Shown here: one piece after another, positions 20,922 through 31,609 of the stretch
Layout of the letters: every line of letters starts with the position of its first letter
Numbering within the stretch: position 1 is the stretch's first letter
Assembly (NCBI RefSeq): GCF_017562075.2
Contig: NC_054085.1
Coordinates: 12,799,222-12,863,221, forward strand
Direction of reading: 5' to 3'
DNA length: 64,000 bases
Origin: Anopheles merus
Taxonomy: Eukaryota; Arthropoda; Insecta; Diptera; Culicidae
Translations under genes and position numbers: made by a program
Notes under the pieces: model-generated
What the model saw: the letters and a program-made list of their open reading frames with translations, nothing else
The model's database searches: none
Told to the model about the DNA's origin: nothing

Positions 20922-22805
20922 CTACTCAGGTTTGCAGATAACTGGAAGCATGGCAGTCTGGACTTCGTTCGATTTGCGCTTTTCAGCACTCGCTATCCTA
21001 CTTCTAACCGAAAATGGTCGAATTGTAATGAAGTAACATATCTCTAACAGACTAAGAATGCTCACACCCATGAACAAACCTAACAGTCCACCACAGTTTG
21101 CCAGAAAGTCAACCCATCCGTACAGCTCCGATCTCTTCGAAGTGATGAAGTACGACTCCTTGAAGTAGATCGCTAGTGTTGTGATGGTAAACCTGCAGAA
21201 AGGACACAGTGATACTTAATGTGTACATTTTTCTTGAATACTTGAAACATTTTTTATACTTGTCCAAATGATCGCGCGGTAGCTCATTGTTTGCCAGCCG
21301 GAACTTTTCCATATCGAGCGAAGTTTGGGCCATTTCCACGTCGTAAGAAACCGAACTGCACGCTGGCAGACAGTTGCAGTTTTTCACCATTTCAAGAATC
21401 ACTCTGTGAGGTTGTCGCTTTAGCCCGGGAATCGGGCGTAAGAACCACTTTGAGCGGTACATACAATGCCACATCGAAAGTGTGCAGACCTTTGTGTCGT
21501 TCGATCTTGGCATCGAAAAGCGAACACATCCACACATTGCGCGCGTCACGTTGGTTAAGCACTCTAGCTCACAGTTTTCCTGATTGTAGATCTGGAAGTA
21601 GCGAAGGTAACGCTCGTGATTGAAGAAGCACTGACGCTTCTCCCAACTATAGTCAGCGGCCGACGGAGAGGTAACGATCATTTGGGGCTTGAGAGCGATC
21701 GAGATCTCGTGTCCGAGTGGTAGGCGTAGGTTGCGTTTTGCCATATGCGGATACTCATCTATACCATGGATCTTTAGTTTATATCCTTGCGAGAATCCCT
21801 ATGAAAAGAAAGGAACTACAAAATGTTATCCTTTAAGGAGCTTCACGACTGCTGGTGCGTACCGTGCACAGATAATCCGTGTCCTCATTTTTTTGCGCCA
21901 AATAAAACGTAAGACCTGCATCCAATCCTGCATCTCGAGCGTACGAAGGTCCAGGTGGCTGAAATCCGGGAAAAATGTACCAATTCCGCGTGTAAATGTA
22001 GTCAGTGTGCATGGCACTTTTACGAAAGATTTCCCTGTCAGGCAGCATGTTAAACGTGTAGCAAATACCCTCCTCGGTGAGCGTTACTTTTAGCTGATTC
22101 TCACACTCCGTAAAATCGGTACCGTAATAACATAAGGCAACTGTTGTGCGCCATGGTAAGGACAGGCGCTTTAACATATCAACTATATTGTCTTCCGAAC
22201 CGTTGACTTGGTTCAACCAACCATAGTTTGAATGGAACATTATGTTACACAGCTGCGCTACGGCTTTAATTCGTTCAACACTACTGCAGAAGAAACCGAG
22301 AGAAGTTTAATGCCATACAGTAGTACTCTCCTTTTTGAGCCGTACCTAGATTTGCGTTCCGATGTTTCGTTATTGTAATGGGTATCGTCTGCAAGAACAT
22401 TCATTTCGGCTGTAAAGTTAAGTCTATTTGCTGCTACCTTCGTCTCGGGACAGATCGTTACAGCTGGGAAGTGAATGTCCCAAACCGTAACAAGATCGTA
22501 ACAATGATTGGAGCCTGATTCCATTTCTCGTACGTCTTGTGTATCATCACGCCACAGCCTAGTAACGAAAGCAGAAAGACTACTAGCCACCAGAATCTGT
22601 GTGGAATGGACATGGAAGCACCTGGATGTTAAGGTTTAAGGCGGCTGTGAGATGCAGTTATACGCAAGCCAGAGACAAACCGTTCACAAGCCGTTCGTTC
22701 ATCACGGTCGAAGTATCGTACACCGTGGATGGAGCTGTTGGCACAGTACTCGCGGAACACTTCCACCCGGACGGATCGACGCAATCGTTTGTTGTGTTTT
22801 GCCAT
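20922..22805 (-). pseudogene. Pickpocket-like gene, unit 6, frameshifted in exon 2
   Basis: Minus-strand exons: 22805-22681, 22596-22346, 22280-21863, 21798-21260, 21192-20922. Start MAKHNKRLRRSVRVEVF. Five exons: unlike units 1-5 it has an intron in the TM2-proximal part, between DK and FTITTLAIYF. Exon 2 is 251 bases instead of 258. At 22485-22500 the 21 bases between 'aaacc' and 'gtaacaatg' of the other copies are replaced by 11 ('gtaacaagatc'), a net loss of 10, which shifts the frame between TM1 and FPAVTICPE. All other exons are open and splice sites intact, including an altered but consistent exon 2/3 junction (AG|GTACGG). It is therefore a young pseudogene, unless the shift is a sequence error. 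Confidence 0.8.
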
Positions 22806-23035
22806 CGGTCGCCAACAGAGAAACACGTTCACTCAAGCACACAAACTTCGAATATGGCTGACTGCAAACGGTGCTGCTGACCGAATGACTAGTGCTGTCG
22901 AAGGATTGCAAATCATGGTGTATTCATGTATGCGTTTAGCCTTCCGAAGGCAGCAATTAGGAGTTTTTTTTGTAGTCGCATGGTATGTACGCACCGCTTT
23001 CTTGTTAACGGTAAACCATTCTCGTTGATAATTAG

Positions 23036-23058
23036 TTATGCGTATAATTTGCATACAT
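23036..23058 (-). promoter_or_regulatory. Octamer element upstream of ppk unit 6
   Basis: TTATGCGTATAATTTGCATA, 231 bases before the ATG. The ATTTGCAT half is kept and the ATGCAT half changed to ATGCGT. Confidence 0.45.
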
Positions 23059-23624
23059 ATTATAAACAAGGATTTACAAGCATACTCCTTTTATTGTTTG
23101 AATAAAATATAAGCTTAGCGTAGGAATGAAATTTGATAGCATTATTCGTAGTTTTTATGCGGAATTAAACAATCACAAGGAGTTTTGCATCCTTCTTTTA
23201 CCATAGACTTAACCATAGTTTCACCACATGTGGTTTCACCACATGATTATTTTGTGTTTTTTGCTCTCAATTATAATGAAAAACAACCGTCTAGCTTTAA
23301 TAAGTATTTAAAAAAATTGTTTTTATAATAAGATGGTAAATGGTATATTATTTTGATTTTGAAAAAAAAAACTGTAACCTTACCTCCTGGATCATAAAAC
23401 ACATTCCTTGATGCTATTTAGATTGATAGGAAAGTTACGGGGCACTTTTATTAGCAATGACTTTGTTTTTGAAATACTTTAACTAAGGATAACCAATGTA
23501 TAAATAAATAAAATCTCATTCATCTCAAGAGTTCATTCATCCGTTTGATTTCATGACATTTTACGACCAAAAGGACAAAACTAGTAGAATAGACTACATG
23601 ACTATCGCTCTGAACGTTGTTGAT

Positions 23625-23821
23625 CTAATTGTGTTAGGCGTAACGTCCTTCGCGGGCATACACCCGGTCTATATAGGCTTGCGAGACTTAATAAATTAAT
23701 TACTGCGCAGCCGGATAGTCAATCCTTGCTACGGGGGAACGATCCATTCTAGGCTTGAACCCATGACGAGCATGTTATTGAGTCGTACGAGTTGACGACT
23801 GCACCAAAGAACCGCCACGGG
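23625..23821 (-). mobile_element. tRNA-derived SINE (SINE200-like)
   Basis: On the minus strand it begins CCCGTGGCGGTTC, has an A-box-like TGGTGCAGTCGTCAACTCG and, about 40 bases on, a B-box-like GGGTTCAAGCC, as in RNA polymerase III promoters of tRNA-related SINEs. The body ends near GAAGGACGTTACGCC. Flanks ACGTTGTTGAT (23614-23624) and ACGTTGATGAT (23822-23832) may be a target duplication with one mismatch. The name SINE200 (a known Anopheles family) is my guess from size and boxes. Confidence 0.65.
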
Positions 23822-23950
23822 ACGTTGATGATATTCGACATGGTGATCTGTCATTCTGTAATTAGGTACAGTGCATACTGCCAACATATAACTCAGAGGG
23901 GACTATTTTGCTAAATTACTGTTTTTAATGGTTTTAAATGCAGGATAATA

Positions 23951-24308
23951 GCCGGCATCGCGAATAAATGAACTCTTTTTAACAGTCGTTTAAAGTTCAT
24001 TTTGGTTTAACCGAGTTCATTTGTTGTTCATTCTTGTTAAAATAAACGATCGTCAAAACAGTTAACGACTGCTCGAAATGGCATATATGCAAACACGGGA
24101 AAAAAATTCGAGCAGTACAATTAAACGACTGTTAATTTGTATCGCATACGCTCTTGACAGTCGTTTGTTTAACGGCGGCATAGGACCAGTCGTTAAAATT
24201 AACAAATGAACTCAATGCGTTCGCGATGCCAAATTCTAGCAATTTTTAACGACTCTGGTTAAATTTTAACCACTGTTAATTTTAAACCAATTCTTTCGCG
24301 ATACCAGC
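23951..24308. mobile_element. TIR element (MITE) of about 358 bp
   Basis: Ends are GCCGGCATCGCGAA at the left and TTCGCGATACCAGC at the right, inverted repeats with two mismatches, flanked by TA on both sides. The interior is a mosaic of repeated 'aacgactg', 'cagtcgttta' and 'tgaactc' words in both orientations, and a further internal TTCGCGATGCC (24222-24232). No ORF. Confidence 0.6.
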
Positions 24309-24408
24309 TAATATTTGGAATCTAATAGCATCCGACATATAGTATTGCATGAATTCAATAAAAAGAGTAATGATCAACAATTTAGCTTACGAAGAATCGA
24401 CCTTCCGA

Positions 24409-26299
24409 TTATTCTGAAATTGTAACAACAGGAGGAATACTATTTTGAACGTCATTGGTTGTGAGTGGATCAGAACACTTATTTCTCCTTTCCCACAAAG
24501 CTTTTTTTAACGAAAATGGACGAATCGTAATGAAGTAGCAAATCTCTAACAGGCTCAAAATGCTTACACCCATGAACAAGCCTAACAGTCCACCACAGTT
24601 TGCCAGAAAGTCTACCCATCCGTACAGCTCCGATCGCTTCGAGGTGATGAAGTACGACTCCTTGAAGTAGATCGCTATCGTTGTGATGAAAAATCTAAAA
24701 AAATATTATAATGTAATGTTACCAAGATCATAACCACATCATGGAAACACGTTTACTTGTCTGAATCATCGCCCATTAATTCGTTGGTAGCAAGCAGAAA
24801 CTTTTCCATATCGAGCGAGGTTTGTGTGGTCTCCACATCGTAATACACCGAACTGCACGCTGGCAAACAGTTGCAGCTGTTGACTATTTTTGTGATCTCA
24901 AACTCTTCATTTGGTGGCAGTCTTGAATTGTTACTAGGACGTAAAAACCACTTCGCCCGGTACATGCACTGCCACATGGATAGCGGGCAGACCGTTGTGT
25001 CGTTCGAGCGAGGCATTGAAAAGCGCACACATCCACACAGTGCTTTTGTCACGTTGGAGAGACATTCCAGTTCACAGTTATCCTGATTGTAGAGCTCAAA
25101 GAATCGAAGATATCGCTCATGATTAAAAAAGCACTGACGCTTCTCCCAGCTAAAGTCAGCGGCCGATTGTGAAGTGACCATCATTTGAGGTTTCAGAGCG
25201 ATCGAGATCTCGTGACTGAATGGTATACGCATGTTACGCATTGAAACCTGTGGGTACTCATCTGTACCATGAATCATTAGTTTATATCCTTGGGAAAATC
25301 CCTACAGGACAGGAGGTATTAATTTAAATATAAATTGTTATTGATATTGTTGGCTATATGTACCGTGCATAGGTAGTCCGTATCCTCCTGCATGTGCCTC
25401 AGGTAGAGCGTAAGTCCATCGTGCAATCCTGCACCACGAGCGTATACCGGGGCCAGTGGTTGATGCTCCCTAGAATTGAACCAACCCTCCATATAATTGT
25501 AGTCGCTGTGAAGAGAGCTTTTGCGAAAGATTTCTCTTTCAGACATCATGTTGAAGGTGTAGCATATACCCTCCTCAGTGACCGTTTCCGTTAAGCGATC
25601 CTCACAAGCGTCGTACGTATTACCGTACTGACACATAAGGACTGTCTCATCTCGTCGTAAGGACATGTCTTTCAATGTACCCACTAAATCGTCCTCGGAC
25701 CCGTTTAGTTCGTGTAGCCAGTGGTATTCCAATTGAAACAACATGTTGCATAGTTGAGCTACAGCTTTTAGTTGAGGAACTCTGTTAAAAAAAGCAATTT
25801 TACTCATTTAGTTACCTTTTAATGGTTTTCAATGGAATACTAACGATTCCCTTTCTGATGACCCATTGCCACGCTCAACTGCTGCAGCCAGTGCGTTCAT
25901 TTCGGCAGTGATGTTAAGCTTTTCTGCGGACACCTTTGTCTCGGGACAGATTGTTATAGCAGGGAAGTGAATATCCCAAACTGGGGTAGTTTTCTCGGAA
26001 AAAGTAACAATGATTGGAACCTGATTCCACTTCACATACGTCTTGTGTATCATCACGCCACAGCCCAACATAGAAAGTAAAAACACCACTAGCCACCAGA
26101 ATCTAAGGAAAAATGAATGAGATCAAGCTTCATGAGAATTGAGAGACACAATTCCTCCTAAACTATAGACACACCTTTCACAAACCGTTCGCTCATTGCG
26201 GTCGAAGTAACGTACACCGTGGATGGAACTATTAGCACAGTACTCGCGGAACACTTCCTCTTTGACGGATTGCTGCACACGTTCACAGAGTCTGGACAT
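24409..26299 (-). CDS. Pickpocket-like DEG/ENaC channel subunit, unit 7
   Basis: Minus-strand exons: 26299-26175, 26102-25845, 25781-25364, 25301-24757, 24694-24409 (543 residues). Start MSRLCERVQQSVKEEVF; FREYCANSSIHGVRYFDRNER; TM1; FPAITICPE; a loop with CELECLSNVTKALCGCVRFS; TM2 WVDFLANCGGLLGLFMGVS. Like unit 6 it keeps the intron between DK and FFITTIAIYF. The C-tail (KKALWERRNKCSDPLTTND) is unlike the other units. All splice sites are GT-AG and there is no lesion. The extracellular loop is clearly diverged, but the TM2 exon is almost the same at nucleotide level as in units 1-6. Confidence 0.92.
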
Positions 26300-26645
26300 C
26301 GCCAGAAACAGGGAAACACATTCGTACCAACAGATGTCTCGTATGAAACTAACTGTTGCGGACAAAACTGTCCTAGTGGTTGGCACTGTCGAAGAATTAT
26401 ATACAACATTGTCCTGATGCCTGACAATCTCATTTACATGGTCGCGTTAAGTCTCGAGGTAGTAATTGGTTTACTATGGTGCTAGTTACACTTGTGCAAC
26501 ACTTGTGGTTGTTCGGAGAGTGCAACACTTTGAAAATAACGATTATTTAAAATTTGCATACAAAGAGTGCTGTGCTGCGTATAAGAAAAAAGAGTATAAA
26601 TTGATTGCTGGTTTTCCATGCACTTTAAAGAATTAAAATGTTCCA
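26300..26645. other. Spacer between ppk units 7 and 8
   Basis: Short spacer. AATTTGCATA at 26551-26560, 252 bases before the unit 7 ATG, may be the core of the shared octamer element; the ATGCAT half is absent. Nothing else was seen. Confidence 0.5.
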
Positions 26646-29064
26646 TTAGCAAAGCTCTTTTTGTTCTTTATCATTCAGTTTTTGCTTTCGTAATGATAAA
26701 GGACGAATGGTGATGTAGTATATTGCTTCCACTATGCTCAATAGGCTTACGCCGATGAACAGCCCCAACAGTCCACCACAATTCGCCAGAAAGTCCACCA
26801 GCCCATGCAGCTCGGATCGTTGGGCCGGTATGAAATGAGTGTCTTGAAAGTAAACCTGGAGCACTGAATATACTGGACTGGAAGAGATAGAATTGCAAAA
26901 CAAAAAAGAAAGACCAAAATAGATTGACATCAATAGGTTCATATGATGATTAAAATGCTTGAAATAATCGTATGTTTTAATCCATTAACAAGGAGATTGA
27001 CCGTTTATCTAGCAGTGTAGTTTTTTCCCCATGACAGGAGAATTCCCTCCATATGAAAAAGCAATCATTCCGACCATCATTAGTGCAAATAATAGGCCAA
27101 AGAGAAGACTAATATTGAAATGTTCGATCAGCGAATATCCTCCAAATCTTCATTCTTTGAAGCTATCTTCAAAAATTCAATTGATAGGCACAATTTCAGT
27201 ATTCAATTTACAAAACAGAGCAATTTTTGACAGCTTGAACATCCTAGTGGCAATTTTAATCAAGGCCGTAATTAAAAATGAAAGACTTGCCACATTTTAC
27301 AGATTCATATTCGACAGAGTCACTTCCCACACATTGTACCTACATTTCTCTTCAAAACATTTAATGTCAAAACCTCACACAAAACATTGCCACAAATTCG
27401 TTATCCCACCCCCCTTAACAACCAAAAATATGTAAATAACCCAAATGGTAACCAATTCACTTACATCTGTAACCTTGCCTGCAGCTCTTCCAACGTCTCA
27501 AACCGTGTCCGCACTTCACGCTCTTCCGTGTGCGAGTCTTGAGTAATCTGCAGATCGAACCGTACGGACGAGCAGGCCGGCAAACAATCGCACCGCAGCA
27601 GGTAATCATCCGTACCGGTGCGATTCTGTTTGCGTATAAATAGTGCCCCACGTGCATCGTACGGACAGTGCTCCTCCTCAAACCGGCACACAAGCGTCCC
27701 GTTCGTCCGGGGCATCGAGAAGTGGACGCAACCGCACCGAGCCAGCGTGTAATTTGTCAGGCACTCGAGCTCACAGTTGTCCTGGTTGTACCGTCGGAAG
27801 AAGCGCAGCGGATGCTCGTGTCCGAAGTAACACTGGCGCTTCTGGGCACTGTACTTCGAAAGCTCCGGCGAAGTCATCATGATGTTGGGCTTGAGCGCGA
27901 CGGTAAGCGTCTGCGATAGCGACAGCCGTATGTTGCGCTTAGAAAGGTCCGGATAGACGGTGGGCTCGTGTATAAGTACCCGGTAGCCACGGCCACGCTG
28001 TGCCGAAAAAGAGGGACATGCATTTGCGGCATTTCGTAGATATGAAACTGCCGAGAATAGTTTCACCATTACTCACCACACAAGAGGTATCAATTTTGAG
28101 TGGATAATGGATTATGTTGAAGCCGATCGAGGCATCCAACCCGGAACCGGCAACTTTTAGAAGCTCGCCCCGCGCCGCCGTCGCGCTGTCCGTGTCCCAG
28201 GGTTCCAGATATTGGTACTCGTCCTGCAGCACGTCCGGGTGAAACATTTCCGCCTGCGAGATCATATTGAACGAGTAGCAGATGCCTTCGTTCGTAAGTG
28301 TCACCTGCATGTAGTCGTTGCAGCGAGCGTCACTGGTCGAGCTGCACATGGTAAATACGCCCCGCCGGTCGAGCGCAACGTCCTTCAGAAAGTCGACCAG
28401 GTTGGGTTCGGGCACGTGGTTGAAGTTAAACATAAAGTTTTCCTCGTACTTGTAAATACCCGAGCAGTGATGCATGATGGCTTTCATTTTTCCAATGCTG
28501 ATGATGCAACATCAATAGGAATGATTAGTTTTTTTGCCATCGGAATTCAAATACATATGAAAAACCACCTTTCATCAGTAATGGTGATCGTTCGATTGGT
28601 GGTTCCCTTTCCCTGATACCACTGACTCTGGAGGGCTTCAAATTCTTGCGTAAAGTTGTACTTTGTATTTAGCACCTTTATCTCCGGGCAGATTGTAATC
28701 GCAGGGAAGTCCATATCCCACACCGGCGTGGGCACCTCCGACAGTGTCACGATGACGGGCGTTCGGTCCCATTTATTGTACGCCTGTTGAATCATCATGC
28801 CACACCCGGCAAGCGAAAGAATGAAAACGCTCACCCAGATTAGTCTGGGAGCACGAGAAAGAAGAGCAGAAGGAAAAAAAGGACCATTTTGTTACAAAAC
28901 AAGTGTTTTAATTTTACCGCGTTTTGTTGTTTCACTTACTTTACACAGGCACCTCTCTGGTTGCCCACAAAAAACCGCACACCATGGACCGAACTTTCGG
29001 AACAGTACTCTTCAAACAATGCACCAACTTTGACGCTCGATTTTCGCTTCGTGGGGGTTTTCAT
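26646..29064 (-). CDS. Divergent pickpocket-like DEG/ENaC channel subunit, unit 8
   Basis: Minus-strand exons: 29064-28940, 28844-28569, 28497-28077, 27997-27465, 26877-26646 (528 residues). Start MKTPTKRKSSVKVGALFEEY; CSESSVHGVRFF with the HG motif; TM1 (LIWVSVFILSLAGCGMMIQ); FPAITICPE; a loop with CELECLTNYTLARCGCVHFS and RCDCLPACSS; TM2 VDFLANCGGLLGLFIGVSLLS with the GVS filter. Exon borders match those of units 6 and 7, including the intron before TM2, which here is 587 bases. Sequence is much further from units 1-7 than they are from each other, and GC content of the coding part is higher, so it is probably the oldest member and stands outside the expansion. No octamer element was found upstream. 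Confidence 0.92.
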
Positions 29065-31590
29065 TTTGGTCAAACCGCTTCTGACCAACTCACTAGCAAC
29101 TGGCAAACTAAACTAAAGTTGGCCGATGTTTGGGTTGTTTGGGTAATAACGATGACACGGCTACCGGTTAGTGTCGTGACCTGTAGTGTGGACATTGCTG
29201 GGAGTGGCAGATCAGCTGTTACAGTGCCACCAAATCCGTCGAGAGATATAGAATGTTTTAGCCTGTATAGGGAGTTTATATTGATTTTTTCTTTCCCTAA
29301 GGCACAGTAGTTCGTTATGAGCTGTTTGGTGTGACCCTAGGGGTGAGCCCGTGTAAAAGGTACATACAACCTTTCTGCGGGCCCGGCTATTGTAATATCC
29401 TCCATCGCGTCATCGACACTTTAATGAACTTGATGTCAATGTTCATGGTCTTCGTTTATGTGCTGAAAATGGTTCTGTAAACTATTCTGCTTTGCTCATC
29501 TAGGGGTTTACAAGTCAGAACTCACTGTCCACAAAGCGCTTTTGCTAGCTCAGGATACAATTTGATTGTTATGCATTGAAGTTTTCCCTAAAAGACGGGA
29601 GTTTTAATTAATGTATCAATATTTGTTGTACAATCTTCGTTGCCTGAACGCGGTATTCAAATCAACAGTGATGAAATTGTTACCAAAATCACTACAAACA
29701 GTAAGATATTGCTAAACTATCTTCTAGAGAAATTCATTAAAATTCATTATCATTTAAAATAAGCACTACGATGACCAAAATTTACATCAAATGACGACAT
29801 TTTGTTTTCGCACAACAGTTGTGACAAGCTGACAGTAACATAGAAATATAAATGAAATGTCAAGATTTAATAACATGAGCTACAATACAAATGTTTTGAT
29901 GTGCAATGGTTGAGACAAATCACCCAACATATAATTCTTTTTGAGTCTTCGACTTAAACGATCATGGAGGCTTTATATAAGATTCACAAACTTGTTTGGT
30001 TCCTTGCAACCATGCAGGATACGAATAATTCTAAGCTTGGTTTTTGTAGGAGTTTTGCAGACAACTTATATCAAATGTATTGCTAACTTCTCTAGCACGC
30101 TAAGAGCATAATTAAATTATTAAAAAAAGGTAAGAAACTGTAAAACAGTCATTTAAATTATACCTTCTGGTGCTGAAACTTCGCACTGCCCCAACCATTT
30201 CTATCACATTTCGCTTGATTGCATTCGAAATTTAAAGCTGCACATTACACCTGACAGCACGTTACAGATTGCACCGTCATACAAGCGCAACCGTGATCTA
30301 TTGCGGCACGTCTCTATGAATTCTACTCGAAAACACCCTCCCGCCGAGAACGGGGGCGAAAGTTCTACCGAAAATAGAGTGGAGAAACCTCTTAAAATGT
30401 GTAACAACTAACGGGTGGCCCGCATCTCAAACTCCAACGTGAGCCTGGGAAACCTCAGTATAACGAACTGAAGAATATAAGTGAAATGAATTCTACCAGG
30501 CTGACGTGAATGCGGGAGCTAATTGTGTTCAGGTAATTTATTGCCAATCTCACGGTTCCGTAGTTTTCCACCCATTTGGCACTGTGTGTGTGTGGGTGGG
30601 TGGTAGGTGGTTCGTTTTTTTTGCTTTTTGCCAATTTCTTTACGTTCGCAAATACTTCCCAGTGCCTGATTTTAAAATGGCTTTTCTTCTAGGGGGCGTG
30701 GAGGGTGCATGCCGGTTGGAATGTTATATTGCTCCCGGAGCACGGCATCTCCGGGAATTGCAACTTCGGCGTGAAGGTGTGAGCTGCATCATCGCGGTAA
30801 GGTAAGCTGCCGAAGCGATAAAGGTGCATCAATTTATGGCCTTACGGGTGCGGGATGGAGTGCAACCGTTTGCAACAATTATTTTCTCGATCAGCAGAAA
30901 TTAAAAACTATCGAACGTTCAGGGCAGGTGTAACTCTTCTTTTATAGGGTACGGTACTTTTATCTACCAAAACGTTAAGCTGGTTTGAATAAAATATTAT
31001 GCTTTAATGGGGTTTTCGGTGCTGGTTGGAAAGGTTTTTGTTTTATGCCCTAACCGGATTTGCTTGTAACTTTGAAATTGAATGATGTTTAAATTTATAA
31101 AAGCAACCACACGTAATCATTCTCCCACCCAAATGCATCCCGGATTAAAAACCTTGCCGGAAAGGCATAAACTTCCCCCCCAACAAACTCTGAGACCTCT
31201 GAGCTTGCTTGTACTATTTGTTGGCGCTGTCAGTTGGCATTTTGATAACATCCCCTTATTGTTTATTCTAATCCACATCTACGCTTGCGGGGAAGGAACA
31301 CCGAAGCGTACACTTTTCACTCCACACAATTTATGCACATTCAAATTGCTTTAGACACTATCTGCACTCCACCCGGAAAAGCTCTCGAACCCGAAAACAA
31401 ACTCCCCACAATCAAAGAAGCGCTCCTCCTCGACACAGTCGCACCCCGTAGCGGGTTGGTGTTGCAAAAGATTTTGTAATTTAATAATTCCCCTCGGTAG
31501 CACGGTAGGAGTGAGTGTGTGTGTGTGTGGAGTGAACGACGTCGGCTTTCGTGCGGAAACTGTTTAAGGATGGAAGCAGCATTTCTTTCC

Positions 31591-31609
31591 AGCAGCAGCA
31601 GCAGCAGCA
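31591..31609. repeat. CAG triplet microsatellite
   Basis: About six uninterrupted AGC/CAG triplets. The ORFs that cross it on the minus strand owe their length to it and show no domain. Confidence 0.85.

Larger units (their letters stand above)
22806..24408. other. Spacer between ppk units 6 and 7
   Basis: Holds a degenerate octamer element (23036-23058), a tRNA-type SINE (23625-23821) and a TIR element (23951-24308). No gene was seen. Confidence 0.6.

Noticed and set aside
27031..27435. 134-residue plus-strand ORF inside the last intron of unit 8
   Set aside because: No recognisable motif, low-complexity composition, and lies within an intron; nothing supports translation.
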